From positions 1 to 35,590 of the forward strand of contig CADBXS010000043.1 of assembly GCA_902798705.1 (NCBI GenBank): a DNA stretch of 35,590 nt, given 5' to 3'. Position 1 is the first letter of the stretch, and the number at the start of each line of letters is the position of its first letter. The notes under the pieces are model-generated. The model saw nothing but the letters and a program-made list of their open reading frames with translations. It was not told where the DNA came from and made no database searches. A program made the translations under genes and the position numbers. Source of the stretch: an uncultured Bacteroidales bacterium. GTDB taxonomy: Bacteria > Bacteroidota > Bacteroidia > Bacteroidales > Bacteroidaceae. This document shows positions 26,263-33,883 of this stretch, piece by piece.

Positions 26263-26475
26263 ATGTTGCAGGAAAAGGCAGGTAACATTGCAGGTCTTAT
26301 CTGGAATGCTATCGCAGAAGCAAATGCAAGCTTGACTTACAAGCAGATTAAGAAGACTACAAAACTCGCTGAAAAGGATTTCAACCTCGGACTTGGTTGG
26401 TTGCTCCGCGAAGACAAGCTCAACGTAGAAGAGACTGGTGACGAGAAGGATCCATTCGCATACTCTTTGAAGTAA
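26263..26475 (+). CDS. DUF2582 winged-helix protein
   Basis: 70 residues, cytoplasmic: MLQEKAGNIAGLIWNAIAEA, then SLTYKQIKKTTKLAEKDFNLGLGWLLREDKLNVEE. The helix-turn-helix plus wing pattern (an I-W-N-A-L-like first helix, a K-x-L recognition helix, a GWLxREdK wing) fits the DUF2582 winged-helix family of Bacteroidota. It presumably binds DNA; the target is unknown. The gene is monocistronic between its own promoter and a terminator. Confidence 0.85.
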   Translation: MLQEKAGNIAGLIWNAIAEANASLTYKQIKKTTKLAEKDFNLGLGWLLREDKLNVEETGDEKDPFAYSLK

Positions 26476-26550
26476 TCCCGCAAATCCATTTTTGCGATAC
26501 ATCAGCATCTGAACGAACCCCGATTCGGGATTCATTAGATATTACTCTAT

Positions 26551-26588
26551 GAGGTTGCATTGCTCAGGCAGTGCAACCTCTTTTGTTT
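26551..26588 (+). terminator. Terminator of the DUF2582 gene
   Basis: GAGGTTGCA (26551-26559) pairs with TGCAACCTC (26572-26580), followed by TTTTGTTT. Confidence 0.85.
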
Positions 26589-26606
26589 GTCATCACCAAA
26601 TCTCTA

Positions 26607-26706
26607 TTGGGGATTCACTCATACAACTATGGGGACGTACTTTCACAACAATGGGGAATCACTCAAGCGCGATTGGGGACTCACTTTCGCAACTATGGGG
26701 ATTTAC
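26607..26706 (+). repeat. Tandem array of the 22-bp repeat, four units plus a partial one
   Basis: Units of exactly 22 nt at 26607-26628, 26629-26650, 26651-26672 and 26673-26694, then a partial unit from 26695. Each begins A/T-TGGGGA, usually followed by ATTCACT, GAATCACT or close variants, and ends near CAACT/CAACA. It is the same repeat as 7983-8070, on the other strand. It lies in a 519-nt gap (26476-26994) that holds no gene. Confidence 0.75.
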
Positions 26707-26710
26707 AAAT

Positions 26711-26772
26711 AAAACGGGCGCCCGTTTTCACAAAAACGAGGGTTCGTTCTTTCCAAAACGGGCGCCCGTTTT
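26711..26772. repeat. Pair of identical 18-bp palindromes around a third hairpin
   Basis: AAAACGGGCGCCCGTTTT occurs at 26711-26728 and again at 26755-26772. It is a perfect palindrome. Between them AACGA and TCGTT form a smaller hairpin around GGGT. The second copy runs into TTTTTCTTTT and could work as a terminator. Beyond it, up to 26900, I see nothing. Confidence 0.7.
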
Positions 26773-26902
26773 TCTTTTGGCGAAGAAGTGTTGATATGAT
26801 GGGGCCCCAAACAAGCCTTGGCTCTGACCCATAAAAGACATTTTGAAATGGGTTAAAAAGAGGAGCAAGAACGATGGATGATGAAAGAAAAGTTCATAAA
26901 AT

Positions 26903-26933
26903 TTTGTGATAAAACTATTTTTATGTATTTTTG
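26903..26933 (+). promoter_or_regulatory. Promoter of the duplicated-domain lipoprotein gene
   Basis: TTTG at 26903-26906, 19 nt, TATTTTTG at 26926-26933. The start codon is 61 nt downstream. Confidence 0.7.
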
Positions 26934-26994
26934 CAACGATTTATGCACTTATGTGAAAATACATTTTATACACAACCAATAAAAAACAAGCAAA

Positions 26995-27687
26995 ATGAAA
27001 AATCTTAAGAAAATCTTTGGACTCTTGGCAGTCCTTGCTATTTCAGGTCTCACCGCATTAACATTCTCTTCTTGCAGCAGTGACGATGATGACAACAGCG
27101 TTGAAATGCAGTACACTCTCAAGGTTGGCAGCAACGATTTCACCCAGAGCGAAATGAACGCCATTTTCGATCAGTTCAAGAAGCAGGGCATCAAGGAAAG
27201 CTGGTCTGAGAAGAAAAATCCTGAGGAAATTGCAGAAAGAATCAAGTACTGGGGAGTATATGCTGACGTATCGAATGCAGAATTGCTTCAGAGAACTTGG
27301 ACTGGCACTTATACAGCAACTCTCGCTGTCACTTATAATGGTAGAACAACTGAAATCAAGAAATTTGTTTTTGCTCCTACATCTGGAACCGACGAACAAA
27401 AGGTGGAAATCAAGTATAGCTTCCTTGGTGGTTCGACAAGTGGTTCGCAGTCAGAAGCTAACACCATTTCGAATGCATTCAAGAACAGAGGTATCAAGGA
27501 AAGCTTCGATGAGGACTATGCTCTCAACCGCGTCCCTACTCGCATCGCTTACTGGAAGGCTTACGCTGCTCTTGTTGACTACGAACTTCAGCAGAAGACT
27601 TGGAGTGCTAACTACACTTACACTTTCACGGCTGAATACAACAATCAAACTGTTACCATCGGTACTTACAACTACAGAAAGAAGTAA
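26995..27687 (+). CDS. Lipoprotein with an internal duplication, function unknown
   Basis: 230 residues. Lipoprotein signal peptide with the lipobox before C27 (LTFSSC), followed by SSDDDD, an acidic start like the surface-export signal of Bacteroidota lipoproteins. Two copies of a domain of about 90 residues follow (38-127 and 139-228). Matched pieces: FTQSEMNAIFDQFKKQGIKESW / GSQSEANTISNAFKNRGIKE; ERIKYWGVYA / TRIAYWKAYA; LLQRTWTGTYTATLAVTYNGRT / LQQKTWSANYTYTFTAEYNN. No known family is recognised. It stands alone with its own promoter and terminator, and is likely anchored at the outer membrane. Confidence 0.8.
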   Translation: MKNLKKIFGLLAVLAISGLTALTFSSCSSDDDDNSVEMQYTLKVGSNDFTQSEMNAIFDQFKKQGIKESWSEKKNPEEIAERIKYWGVYADVSNAELLQRTWTGTYTATLAVTYNGRTTEIKKFVFAPTSGTDEQKVEIKYSFLGGSTSGSQSEANTISNAFKNRGIKESFDEDYALNRVPTRIAYWKAYAALVDYELQQKTWSANYTYTFTAEYNNQTVTIGTYNYRKK

Positions 27688-27713
27688 AATCATCCTTTCG
27701 TTCTGAAATACAA

Positions 27714-27752
27714 GGCTGCAGGCTCTCGGGGTTTGCGGCCTTTTTCTTTTTT
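27714..27752 (+). terminator. Terminator of the lipoprotein gene
   Basis: GGCTGCA (27714-27720) pairs with TGCGGCC (27734-27740, one mismatch), followed by TTTTTCTTTTTT. Confidence 0.8.
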
Positions 27753-27851
27753 CAACTTGCGAATTATGGAAGCTGGAATTGCGAGGCTGGGGAAAACGAT
27801 TGGGAAAGTTTCTAAATTTATGATATTCAACGAAAAAAGTTTGGGATAGAT

Positions 27852-27882
27852 TTTGCCAATCCGAGGAAAAGTTGTAATTTTG
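27852..27882 (+). promoter_or_regulatory. Promoter of rplU-rpmA
   Basis: TTTG at 27852-27855, 19 nt, TAATTTTG at 27875-27882. It leaves a 5' leader of about 150 nt before rplU. Confidence 0.75.
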
Positions 27883-27894
27883 CATCCGATTTAG

Positions 27895-28010
27895 CTCATA
27901 CGCACACGTATGGACATATTTTTATGCGCCATAATGAGCAATCGAAATAAGAAATAATTATGCCGAGGAGGCTTGGAAAAAGAGAGCCACGAGCTGGCTT
28001 CGCCTCGCGG
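27895..28010 (+). promoter_or_regulatory. Structured 5' leader of rplU (possible ribosomal-protein control element)
   Basis: Two stem-loops can be drawn. The first has CTCAT (27895-27899) with ATGAG (27934-27938), enclosing CGCA (27901-27904) with TGCG (27925-27928). The second has CGAGG (27964-27968) with CCTCG (28003-28007), enclosing GGCT (27970-27973) with AGCC (27985-27988). Ribosomal-protein operons often carry such autoregulatory leaders; I do not recognise a named family. Confidence 0.5.
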
Positions 28011-28041
28011 TCAAACCCGTTTAAATATTTAAAAACAAAAA

Positions 28042-28359
28042 ATGTACGTAATCGTAGAAATTAACGGTCAGCAGTTCAAGGCTGAGGAAGGCAAGAAGCT
28101 TTTCGTGCATCACATCAAGGATGCAGAGGCTCAGCAGACTGTTGAATTTGAGAAGGTCTTGTTGGTTGACAACAATGGCTCAGTTACAGTAGGCGCACCT
28201 ACAGTTGATGGTGCAAAGGTAGTTGCCGAAGTCGTTTGTCCACTCGTGAAGGGCGACAAGGTATTCGTGTTCCACAAGCGCAGAAGAAAGGGTTACCGCA
28301 AGTTCAACGGTCACCGTCAGCAGTTCACTGAGCTCACAATCAAACAAGTTATTGCTTAA
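28042..28359 (+). CDS. rplU: Ribosomal protein bL21
   Basis: 105 residues, the normal length. [50 protein letters not shown] and the C-terminal signature [27 protein letters not shown] are those of bL21, a 23S rRNA-binding protein of the large subunit. It is followed after 28 nt by rpmA, the usual pair. Confidence 0.98.
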   Translation: MYVIVEINGQQFKAEEGKKLFVHHIKDAEAQQTVEFEKVLLVDNNGSVTVGAPTVDGAKVVAEVVCPLVKGDKVFVFHKRRRKGYRKFNGHRQQFTELTIKQVIA

Positions 28360-28387
28360 CCAACGAAAAAAAGAAAGGAACTAAGAA

Positions 28388-28651
28388 ATGGCACATAAAA
28401 AAGGTGTAGGTAGTTCAAAGAACGGCCGTGAGTCACATAGCAAGCGACTCGGAGTGAAGCTCTTCGGAGGTCAGTATGCAAAGGCAGGCAACATCATCGT
28501 TCGCCAGCGTGGTACTCAGCACTACCCAGGCAAGAATGTTGGTATGGGTAGCGACCACACTCTTTATGCTCTCATCGACGGTATTGTCACTTTCAAGAAG
28601 GGACGCCTCGACCGCAGCACTATTTCGGTTGAACCAGTAGCTGCTGAGTAA
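28388..28651 (+). CDS. rpmA: Ribosomal protein bL27
   Basis: 87 residues. [24 protein letters not shown], then [25 protein letters not shown] and GIVTFKKGR. bL27 reaches the peptidyl-transferase centre with its N-terminal tail; here the tail starts AHKKG directly, without the cleavable extension of Firmicutes. Second gene of the rplU-rpmA operon. Confidence 0.98.
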   Translation: MAHKKGVGSSKNGRESHSKRLGVKLFGGQYAKAGNIIVRQRGTQHYPGKNVGMGSDHTLYALIDGIVTFKKGRLDRSTISVEPVAAE

Positions 28652-28658
28652 AGAGTAA

Positions 28659-28740
28659 GCGAGATTCTAATTCAAAAGTTTAAACGTTTAAAATTAAAAA
28701 GTTCAACATTTTGCAGTGGAGTACTCTCCTACTATCTCGC
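28659..28740 (+). repeat. Inverted repeat in the rpmA-rpmB gap
   Basis: GCGAGAT (28659-28665) and ATCTCGC (28734-28740) could close an 82-nt loop containing the smaller hairpin GGAG-TACT-CTCC. It may be a control element for rpmB; this is speculative. Confidence 0.35.
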
Positions 28741-28762
28741 AAGGTGTACTTTAGATAAGAAT

Positions 28763-29023
28763 ATGTCAAAAGCTTGTCAAATCACAGGTAAGACATCGAT
28801 GATTGGAAACAACGTTTCCCACTCACTCCGCCGCACAAAGCGTCACTTCGATGTCAATTTGTTCACAAAGAAGTTCTACTATGTTGAGGAGGACTGCTGG
28901 ATTGTGCTTAAGATTAGTGCAGCAGGTCTTCGCATCATCAACCGCATCGGTCTCGATGCAGCTCTGAAGCAGGCAGTTGCTAAGGGCTATGTTGACTGGA
29001 AGGACATTGAAATCATTGGTTAA
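28763..29023 (+). CDS. rpmB: Ribosomal protein bL28
   Basis: 86 residues. [40 protein letters not shown] is the classic bL28 start, followed by [10 protein letters not shown]-type sequence ([21 protein letters not shown]). First gene of the rpmB-rpmG-DUF4295 group; 26 nt to rpmG. Confidence 0.98.
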   Translation: MSKACQITGKTSMIGNNVSHSLRRTKRHFDVNLFTKKFYYVEEDCWIVLKISAAGLRIINRIGLDAALKQAVAKGYVDWKDIEIIG

Positions 29024-29049
29024 AAACTCTAAACGAAGGAAACAATAAT

Positions 29050-29238
29050 ATGGCAAAGAAAGCTAAAGGTAACAGAATTCAGGTCATCCTCGAATGCACT
29101 GAAATGAAGGACAGCGGTCTGCCTGGAACTTCTCGTTACATCACCACAAAGAACCGCAAAAACACTCCAGACCGTTTGGAGCTCAAGAAGTATAACCCAA
29201 TCCTCAAGCGTGTCACTGTACACAAGGAGATTAAATAA
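29050..29238 (+). CDS. rpmG: Ribosomal protein bL33
   Basis: 62 residues. [18 protein letters not shown], then [37 protein letters not shown] is a bL33 signature. Only one cysteine (C16) is present and no CxxC pairs, so it is a zinc-free form. 12 nt before the DUF4295 gene. Confidence 0.97.
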   Translation: MAKKAKGNRIQVILECTEMKDSGLPGTSRYITTKNRKNTPDRLELKKYNPILKRVTVHKEIK

Positions 29239-29250
29239 GCATTTTAAGAT

Positions 29251-29406
29251 ATGGCAAAGAAAACAGTCGCTACTCTCCAGAACAAGGACAGTCGCTCTTT
29301 CACTAAGGTGGTTCGCATGTTTAAGTCGCCAAAGACTGGTGCTTACGCATTCGAAGAGAAGATGGTTCCTGCTGATGCAGTGAAGGACTATCTCAACAAG
29401 AAGTAA
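29251..29406 (+). CDS. DUF4295 small ribosomal protein (Bacteroidota-specific, bL38-like)
   Basis: 51 residues: MAKKTVATLQNKDSRSFTKV, then RMFKSPKTGAYAFEEKMVPADAVKDYLNKK. Strongly basic, directly after rpmB-rpmG, with normal spacing (12 nt) and a terminator behind it. It fits the DUF4295 family, found only in Bacteroidota next to L28/L33 genes; from memory, ribosome structures of Flavobacterium identified this protein as a large-subunit component named bL38. The short length makes it easy to overlook. Confidence 0.88.
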   Translation: MAKKTVATLQNKDSRSFTKVVRMFKSPKTGAYAFEEKMVPADAVKDYLNKK

Positions 29407-29434
29407 TCAAGGGCTCTCTAAATCTATGATAATG

Positions 29435-29467
29435 AACCTCCCCAACATTTTTTCGGGGAGGTTTTTT
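29435..29467 (+). terminator. Terminator of the rpmB-rpmG-DUF4295 operon
   Basis: AACCTCCCC (29435-29443) and GGGGAGGTT (29455-29463) form a perfect stem followed by TTTT. Confidence 0.9.
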
Positions 29468-29488
29468 GTTGCTTTATTTGAAAATAAT

Positions 29489-29519
29489 TTTGCGATTTAG
29501 CAAAAATCGTGTAAATTTG
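29489..29519 (+). promoter_or_regulatory. Promoter of ftsY
   Basis: TTTG at 29489-29492, 19 nt, TAAATTTG at 29512-29519, 63 nt before the ftsY ATG. Confidence 0.7.
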
Positions 29520-29582
29520 CAAGAATTAAGTGTGTATGTCTCGAATGACAGGAAATTACGTGAAAAATAGATATGTAGAAGT

Positions 29583-30545
29583 ATGGGATTTTTCGACATT
29601 TTCAACAAAAAGAAGAAAGAGAAGCTCGACAGCGGGTTAGCCAAAACCAAGGAAAGCGTATTCACCAAGATTAGCCGTGCCATTGCCGGCAAGTCGAAGG
29701 TAGATGAAGAAGTGCTCGACAACTTGGAAGAAGTGCTTATCACTTCTGATGTTGGAGTCGATACCACACTCGAAATCATTCGTCGCATCGAAGAGCGCGT
29801 GGCTCGCGACAAATATGTGAGTACATCGGAACTGAACAATATCCTTCGCGAGGAAATCGCAGCGCTGCTCACCGAGAATAACACAGACGACACGGAGGGC
29901 TTCAACCTACCGACTGACCACAAACCTTACATCATCCTTGTTGTGGGTGTGAATGGAGTTGGTAAGACAACTACCATTGGCAAGTTGGCTTATCAGTTCA
30001 AGAAAGCAGGCAAGCAAGTGGTGCTGGGTGCAGCCGACACATTTCGCGCAGCCGCAGTGGAGCAGTTGTGCATTTGGGGCGAACGCGTGGGAGTCCCTGT
30101 AGTCAAGCAGCAGATGGGTAGTGACCCTGCTTCCGTAGCTTACGACACGGTAAGTTCTGCCGTAGCAAGCGGTGCAGATGTAGTTCTCATCGATACTGCT
30201 GGCCGTCTTCACAACAAAGTCGGTCTGATGAACGAGCTGACGAAGATTCGCAACGTGATTGCCAAAGTGGTGCCAGAAGGTCCAGACGATGTCATGCTGG
30301 TTCTCGATGGCTCGACAGGACAGAACGCATTTGAGCAAGCCAAGCAATTCACGGCTGCCACCAAAGTGACATCGATGGCGATTACCAAGTTGGATGGCAC
30401 AGCCAAGGGCGGCGTCGTGATTGGCATTTCGGAACAATTCAAGATTCCTGTTCGCTACATTGGCTTAGGTGAAGACATGGAAGACCTTCAGGCTTTCAAC
30501 CGCCGCGAATTTGTGGATTCACTCTTTAGTACTGAGGAAAAATGA
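29583..30545 (+). CDS. ftsY: FtsY, signal recognition particle receptor
   Basis: 320 residues. GTPase that receives SRP-bound ribosomes at the inner membrane. A short N-terminal segment with a basic run (MGFFDIFNKKKKEK), the helical N domain (about 20-100), then the G domain: GVNGVGKT (122-129), ADTFRAAA (151-158), DTAGR (204-208) and TKLDG (268-272), ending with the closing helix GLGEDMEDLQAFNRREFVDSLF. The long acidic A domain of enterobacteria is absent, as usual outside Proteobacteria. rimO follows within 65 nt. Confidence 0.97.
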   Translation: MGFFDIFNKKKKEKLDSGLAKTKESVFTKISRAIAGKSKVDEEVLDNLEEVLITSDVGVDTTLEIIRRIEERVARDKYVSTSELNNILREEIAALLTENNTDDTEGFNLPTDHKPYIILVVGVNGVGKTTTIGKLAYQFKKAGKQVVLGAADTFRAAAVEQLCIWGERVGVPVVKQQMGSDPASVAYDTVSSAVASGADVVLIDTAGRLHNKVGLMNELTKIRNVIAKVVPEGPDDVMLVLDGSTGQNAFEQAKQFTAATKVTSMAITKLDGTAKGGVVIGISEQFKIPVRYIGLGEDMEDLQAFNRREFVDSLFSTEEK

Positions 30546-30609
30546 TGTGGCTTCCCCTCTCTCTTGTGGGGGAATGTCTGAAATAATCATCAAAGGAAGA
30601 AAAACAAGC

Positions 30610-31908
30610 GTGAGAAAAAACACTGTTGACATCATCACATTGGGGTGTTCCAAGAATCTGGTTGATTCGGAACGACTCATCCGTCAACTGGAACTGAACG
30701 GCTATCGTGTCACACATGATGCTGAAAACCCTCAAGGCGAGATTGCAGTCATCAATACATGTGGATTTATTGGCGATGCAAAGGAAGAATCCATCAACAT
30801 GATTCTTGAGTTTTGCGAAGCCAAAAAAGAAGGCAGACTCCAGCAACTCTATGTGATGGGATGTCTATCGGAGCGCTATTTGAAAGAATTAGGAAAGGAA
30901 ATTCCCGAGGTTGACAAGTTCTATGGAAAGTTCAACTGGACAGAGTTGCTCAACGACTTGGGAAAGACTTACGATACCAAAAGAGCATACGAACGCCGCA
31001 TCACGACTCCCAAGCACTATGCTTATCTGAAGATTTCGGAAGGATGCGACCGAAAGTGTGCCTACTGTGCCATTCCAATTGCTACGGGCAAACACCATTC
31101 ACGCCCAATGGAGGAGATTCTGGCAGAAGTGGAGCATTTGGTGGCAGAGGGAGTGAAAGAGTTTCAAGTCATTGCACAAGAGCTCACCTATTATGGCATC
31201 GACATTTACGGCAAGCAAAAGATTGCAGAACTTATTGAGCGGATGGCTGACATCAAGGGAGTGAAATGGATACGTTTGCACTATGCCTACCCCAAGAACT
31301 TCCCGATGGATTTGCTCCGGGTGATGCGTGAGAAGAAGAACGTTTGCAAGTATCTCGACATCGCGCTTCAGCACATCAGCACCAGCGTTCTTTCCAACAT
31401 GCGACGCTATGTCGATAAGGAAGATACCTACCAACTCATCGAGCAACTGCGCCGTGAAGTGCCTGGCATCCATATCCGCACCACGCTGATGGTGGGATTC
31501 CCTGGCGAAGGCGAGAAGGAATTTGAAGAGCTGAAGGAATTTGTCCGCTGGGCTAAGTTCGACCGAATGGGTGCTTTTGCCTACTCTGAGGAAGATGGCA
31601 CATACGCTGCCAAGCATTTCAAGGATGATATTCCAAATGAGGTGAAGCAAGCCCGCCTTTCCGAACTCATGGAAATCCAGCAAGAGATTTCGGCAGAACT
31701 GCAAGCCAAGAAAATCGGTCAGAGAATGAAAGTCATCATCGACCGACAAGAAGGTGAATACTATGTGGGGCGAACCGAGTTTGATTCTCCAGAAGTTGAC
31801 CCCGAGGTCTTAATTCCGATGAGTGATGGCACACTGCGACGTGGATGCTTCTACACAGTGGAAATCACCGATGCCGATGATTTTGATTTATACGCAAAAA
31901 GAATTTAA
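30610..31908 (+). CDS. rimO: RimO, ribosomal protein uS12 methylthiotransferase
   Basis: 432 residues if started at the GTG at 30610 (RKNTVDIITLGCSKN), which matches usual family starts and follows an AAAGGAAG stretch; an in-frame ATG at 30574 would add 12 residues. A radical-SAM enzyme that adds a methylthio group to an aspartate of uS12. The N-terminal MTTase domain has C13, C51 and C85; the radical-SAM cluster motif is C146-x3-C150-x2-C153 (SEGCDRKCAYCAIP); a TRAM domain ends the protein (about 365-432). Between ftsY and the HU genes; stop 10 nt before the next ATG. Confidence 0.95.
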   Translation: MRKNTVDIITLGCSKNLVDSERLIRQLELNGYRVTHDAENPQGEIAVINTCGFIGDAKEESINMILEFCEAKKEGRLQQLYVMGCLSERYLKELGKEIPEVDKFYGKFNWTELLNDLGKTYDTKRAYERRITTPKHYAYLKISEGCDRKCAYCAIPIATGKHHSRPMEEILAEVEHLVAEGVKEFQVIAQELTYYGIDIYGKQKIAELIERMADIKGVKWIRLHYAYPKNFPMDLLRVMREKKNVCKYLDIALQHISTSVLSNMRRYVDKEDTYQLIEQLRREVPGIHIRTTLMVGFPGEGEKEFEELKEFVRWAKFDRMGAFAYSEEDGTYAAKHFKDDIPNEVKQARLSELMEIQQEISAELQAKKIGQRMKVIIDRQEGEYYVGRTEFDSPEVDPEVLIPMSDGTLRRGCFYTVEITDADDFDLYAKRI

Positions 31909-31918
31909 TCGATATCGA

Positions 31919-32194
31919 ATGAACAATAAAGAATTCGCAATGCGCTTGGCCAAGAAAACAGGCCTGAGTGCTCAGCAAATAGCAAATCTTCAGAATGCTT
32001 TCATCGACAGTGTCGTTTCGGAAGTACGTCAAGGTAATGTGGTTTCTCTTCAGGGATTTGGCAACTTTGAACTGAAGGAGAAGGCTGCGCGAAAAATGTA
32101 TAACCCAACGACACAGGAAACCGTCATCATTCCTGCCCGCTACACGTTGGGCTACAAACCAAGTAACACACTGAAAGATAAAATCAAAGGCTGA
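31919..32194 (+). CDS. HU-family DNA-binding protein
   Basis: 91 residues from the ATG at 31919 (MNNKEFAMRLAKKTGLSAQQ). HU/IHF fold: helical dimerisation part, then GNVVSLQGFGNFELKEKAARKMYNPTTQETVIIPARYTLGYKPSNTLKD, the beta-arm that embraces DNA, with the PAR-Y variant of the usual PA-x-K-x-P-x-F. 10 nt after rimO and 2 nt before the next HU-like gene, so all are in one transcript. Probably a nucleoid protein. Confidence 0.92.
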   Translation: MNNKEFAMRLAKKTGLSAQQIANLQNAFIDSVVSEVRQGNVVSLQGFGNFELKEKAARKMYNPTTQETVIIPARYTLGYKPSNTLKDKIKG

Positions 32195-32196
32195 TT

Positions 32197-33801
32197 ATGC
32201 AAAAACTTACCGCTCAACATCTTTCGGAAGCCATAGCACAACAGCTTGGACTTTCTAAGAGAATCTCCGACTCATTCGTTCGCGCTTTCTTGGATACCAT
32301 CACCGAAGGACTCTTCAAGGATGGTGTAGTGAAAGTGAAAGGACTAGGTACTTTCAAGGCTGTGAATGTGGAAGACCGAGAAAGTATCAGTGTGAAGACA
32401 GGTGAACGTATCATCATCCCTGGCTTCAAGAAGCTTTCTTTCTCGCCTGAAGACAGCCTGGCAGACAAAATGGGCACCGTAGTAATTCATACCCCTGAGA
32501 TTGAGGAAGCGAGCAAGCCAGCTCCATCTGTGCCTCAAGCCCTGAAGGATGAAAAGGAAGAGAAAAAGATATCCGAAGAGAAGCCTGTAGAACAAGAAGT
32601 AGTTCAGGCAAGTGAAACGACTGAACAAAAGCTGACTCCTCTGAAGTCTGAAATAACGCCATCAGAACAAGAAGTGACCGCTCCGACTCAAGAAGTGGAT
32701 ATTCAGGAGCCTGAAGCTGAAGCAGAAATCGAAGATGCTCAGAATAAGAAAAGCTACGACACACCTTCCGCTACCCTTGTTTCTGAATTACCAAAAGACG
32801 AAGCACCTATCAAGGGTGAAGTGCCACAAATTGAAGAGGAAGAAAACAAGGAAGAAGAAAAGGAACTTAGCTCAATAGATAAACTAATATCCGATGAAGA
32901 ACTTTCGTACAAAAAGTTCTTAGATTCATTAACTGATGAAGAATTAGACCAATATTTAGCAGAAAAAGAAAAAGAGCAAATGGACGATAATTTCTCTGGA
33001 ATTGATGGTGTGATAGCAACGCCAGAAAGCCTCAACGAACTCAAGGAGAAGTTGAAAGAGGCTATCTCTCGCTTTGAAACAGCGAAAGACAAACTGCAAG
33101 ATGCACTTGACAAAGTGAACATCGCAAAAGATGCTGTGAGAGCCGCTGAATCAAATGTTCGTACAGCAAGAATCGATTACGAAACCACACAACATTCCGT
33201 ACAGAGTTTGGAGAAGCTCATCAGCAATGTGGCGGAAGGCGACAAAAAGCCTGCTGAAGCAGAAAAGGCAGAAACCAGCAACGATGTTAAGATTGTGGAT
33301 AAGGGAGAAACGACCAAAACCGTTGCTTCCCCTGCAGAGCCAAAGCCTGTATTCACTGCACCATCTTCTTCTGATACACAAGCCCAGCCTACTCCAGCAA
33401 ACGACGAGAACAAATCTAAGGGTTTCTTATCGCGCCCAGTGCTTATCGGACTGGCAGCTCTTGCACTCATCGTTCTTGCCTTCTTTATATTCAAGCCTAA
33501 GTCTCGCAACATCGAGAATCCACCTGTGGAAACAGAAAACATGGAACAGCGAGGAGAACCAGGCTCTCCAGCAGCAATTCCAGCACAGGCAAAGCCTGAT
33601 CAACAAAATGCTGCTGCACCTCAAGCAGGTACTTCCAACGGAAAGCGACGAAAGGTGCACATTCTTGAGAAAGGCGAATACCTGACGCTTATCTCCGTGA
33701 GATACTATGGCACTAAAGACTCTGTCGATGCCATTCTTCGCTTAAACAAGTTTGAGAATCCTGACGTAATCGAACCAGGAACAGAAATCAAACTTCCATA
33801 A
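32197..33801 (+). CDS. HU-domain / coiled-coil / transmembrane / LysM fusion protein
   Basis: 534 residues. 1-92 is an HU-like DNA-binding domain (GVVKVKGLGTFKAV, then SVKTGERIIIPGFKKLSFSP). 105-265 is highly acidic and low complexity. 276-344 is a long coiled coil (LNELKEKLKEAISRFETAKD and following heptads). One membrane helix lies at about 414-433 (VLIGLAALALIVLAFFIF) with KPKSR behind it. The outer part is Pro/Gln-rich, and 484-534 is a LysM module (VHILEKGEYLTLISVRYYG, ending PGTEIKLP). There is no N-terminal signal peptide, so the HU part stays in the cytoplasm and LysM lies in the periplasm. It could link DNA to peptidoglycan. It follows another HU gene by 2 nt. The function is inferred from domains only. 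Confidence 0.88.
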   Translation: MQKLTAQHLSEAIAQQLGLSKRISDSFVRAFLDTITEGLFKDGVVKVKGLGTFKAVNVEDRESISVKTGERIIIPGFKKLSFSPEDSLADKMGTVVIHTPEIEEASKPAPSVPQALKDEKEEKKISEEKPVEQEVVQASETTEQKLTPLKSEITPSEQEVTAPTQEVDIQEPEAEAEIEDAQNKKSYDTPSATLVSELPKDEAPIKGEVPQIEEEENKEEEKELSSIDKLISDEELSYKKFLDSLTDEELDQYLAEKEKEQMDDNFSGIDGVIATPESLNELKEKLKEAISRFETAKDKLQDALDKVNIAKDAVRAAESNVRTARIDYETTQHSVQSLEKLISNVAEGDKKPAEAEKAETSNDVKIVDKGETTKTVASPAEPKPVFTAPSSSDTQAQPTPANDENKSKGFLSRPVLIGLAALALIVLAFFIFKPKSRNIENPPVETENMEQRGEPGSPAAIPAQAKPDQQNAAAPQAGTSNGKRRKVHILEKGEYLTLISVRYYGTKDSVDAILRLNKFENPDVIEPGTEIKLP

Positions 33802-33815
33802 ATTAATAAACCATC

Positions 33816-33854
33816 GAGAAAGCCGAGAAGCAAATCACACTTCTCGGCTTTCTC
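33816..33854. terminator. Bidirectional terminator
   Basis: GAGAAAGCCGAGAA (33816-33829) and TTCTCGGCTTTCTC (33841-33854) form a perfect 14-bp stem followed by TTTCT on the plus strand. It lies between the HU/LysM gene and the convergent metY. Confidence 0.85.
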
Positions 33855-33883
33855 TTTCTAATATCAAACTATGGCAAATGAAT

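Noticed and set aside
26549-26834. Two plus-strand frames of 81-87 codons
   Set aside because: They are built from a terminator, the 22-bp repeats and the palindromes, with repetitive translation and no start signals.
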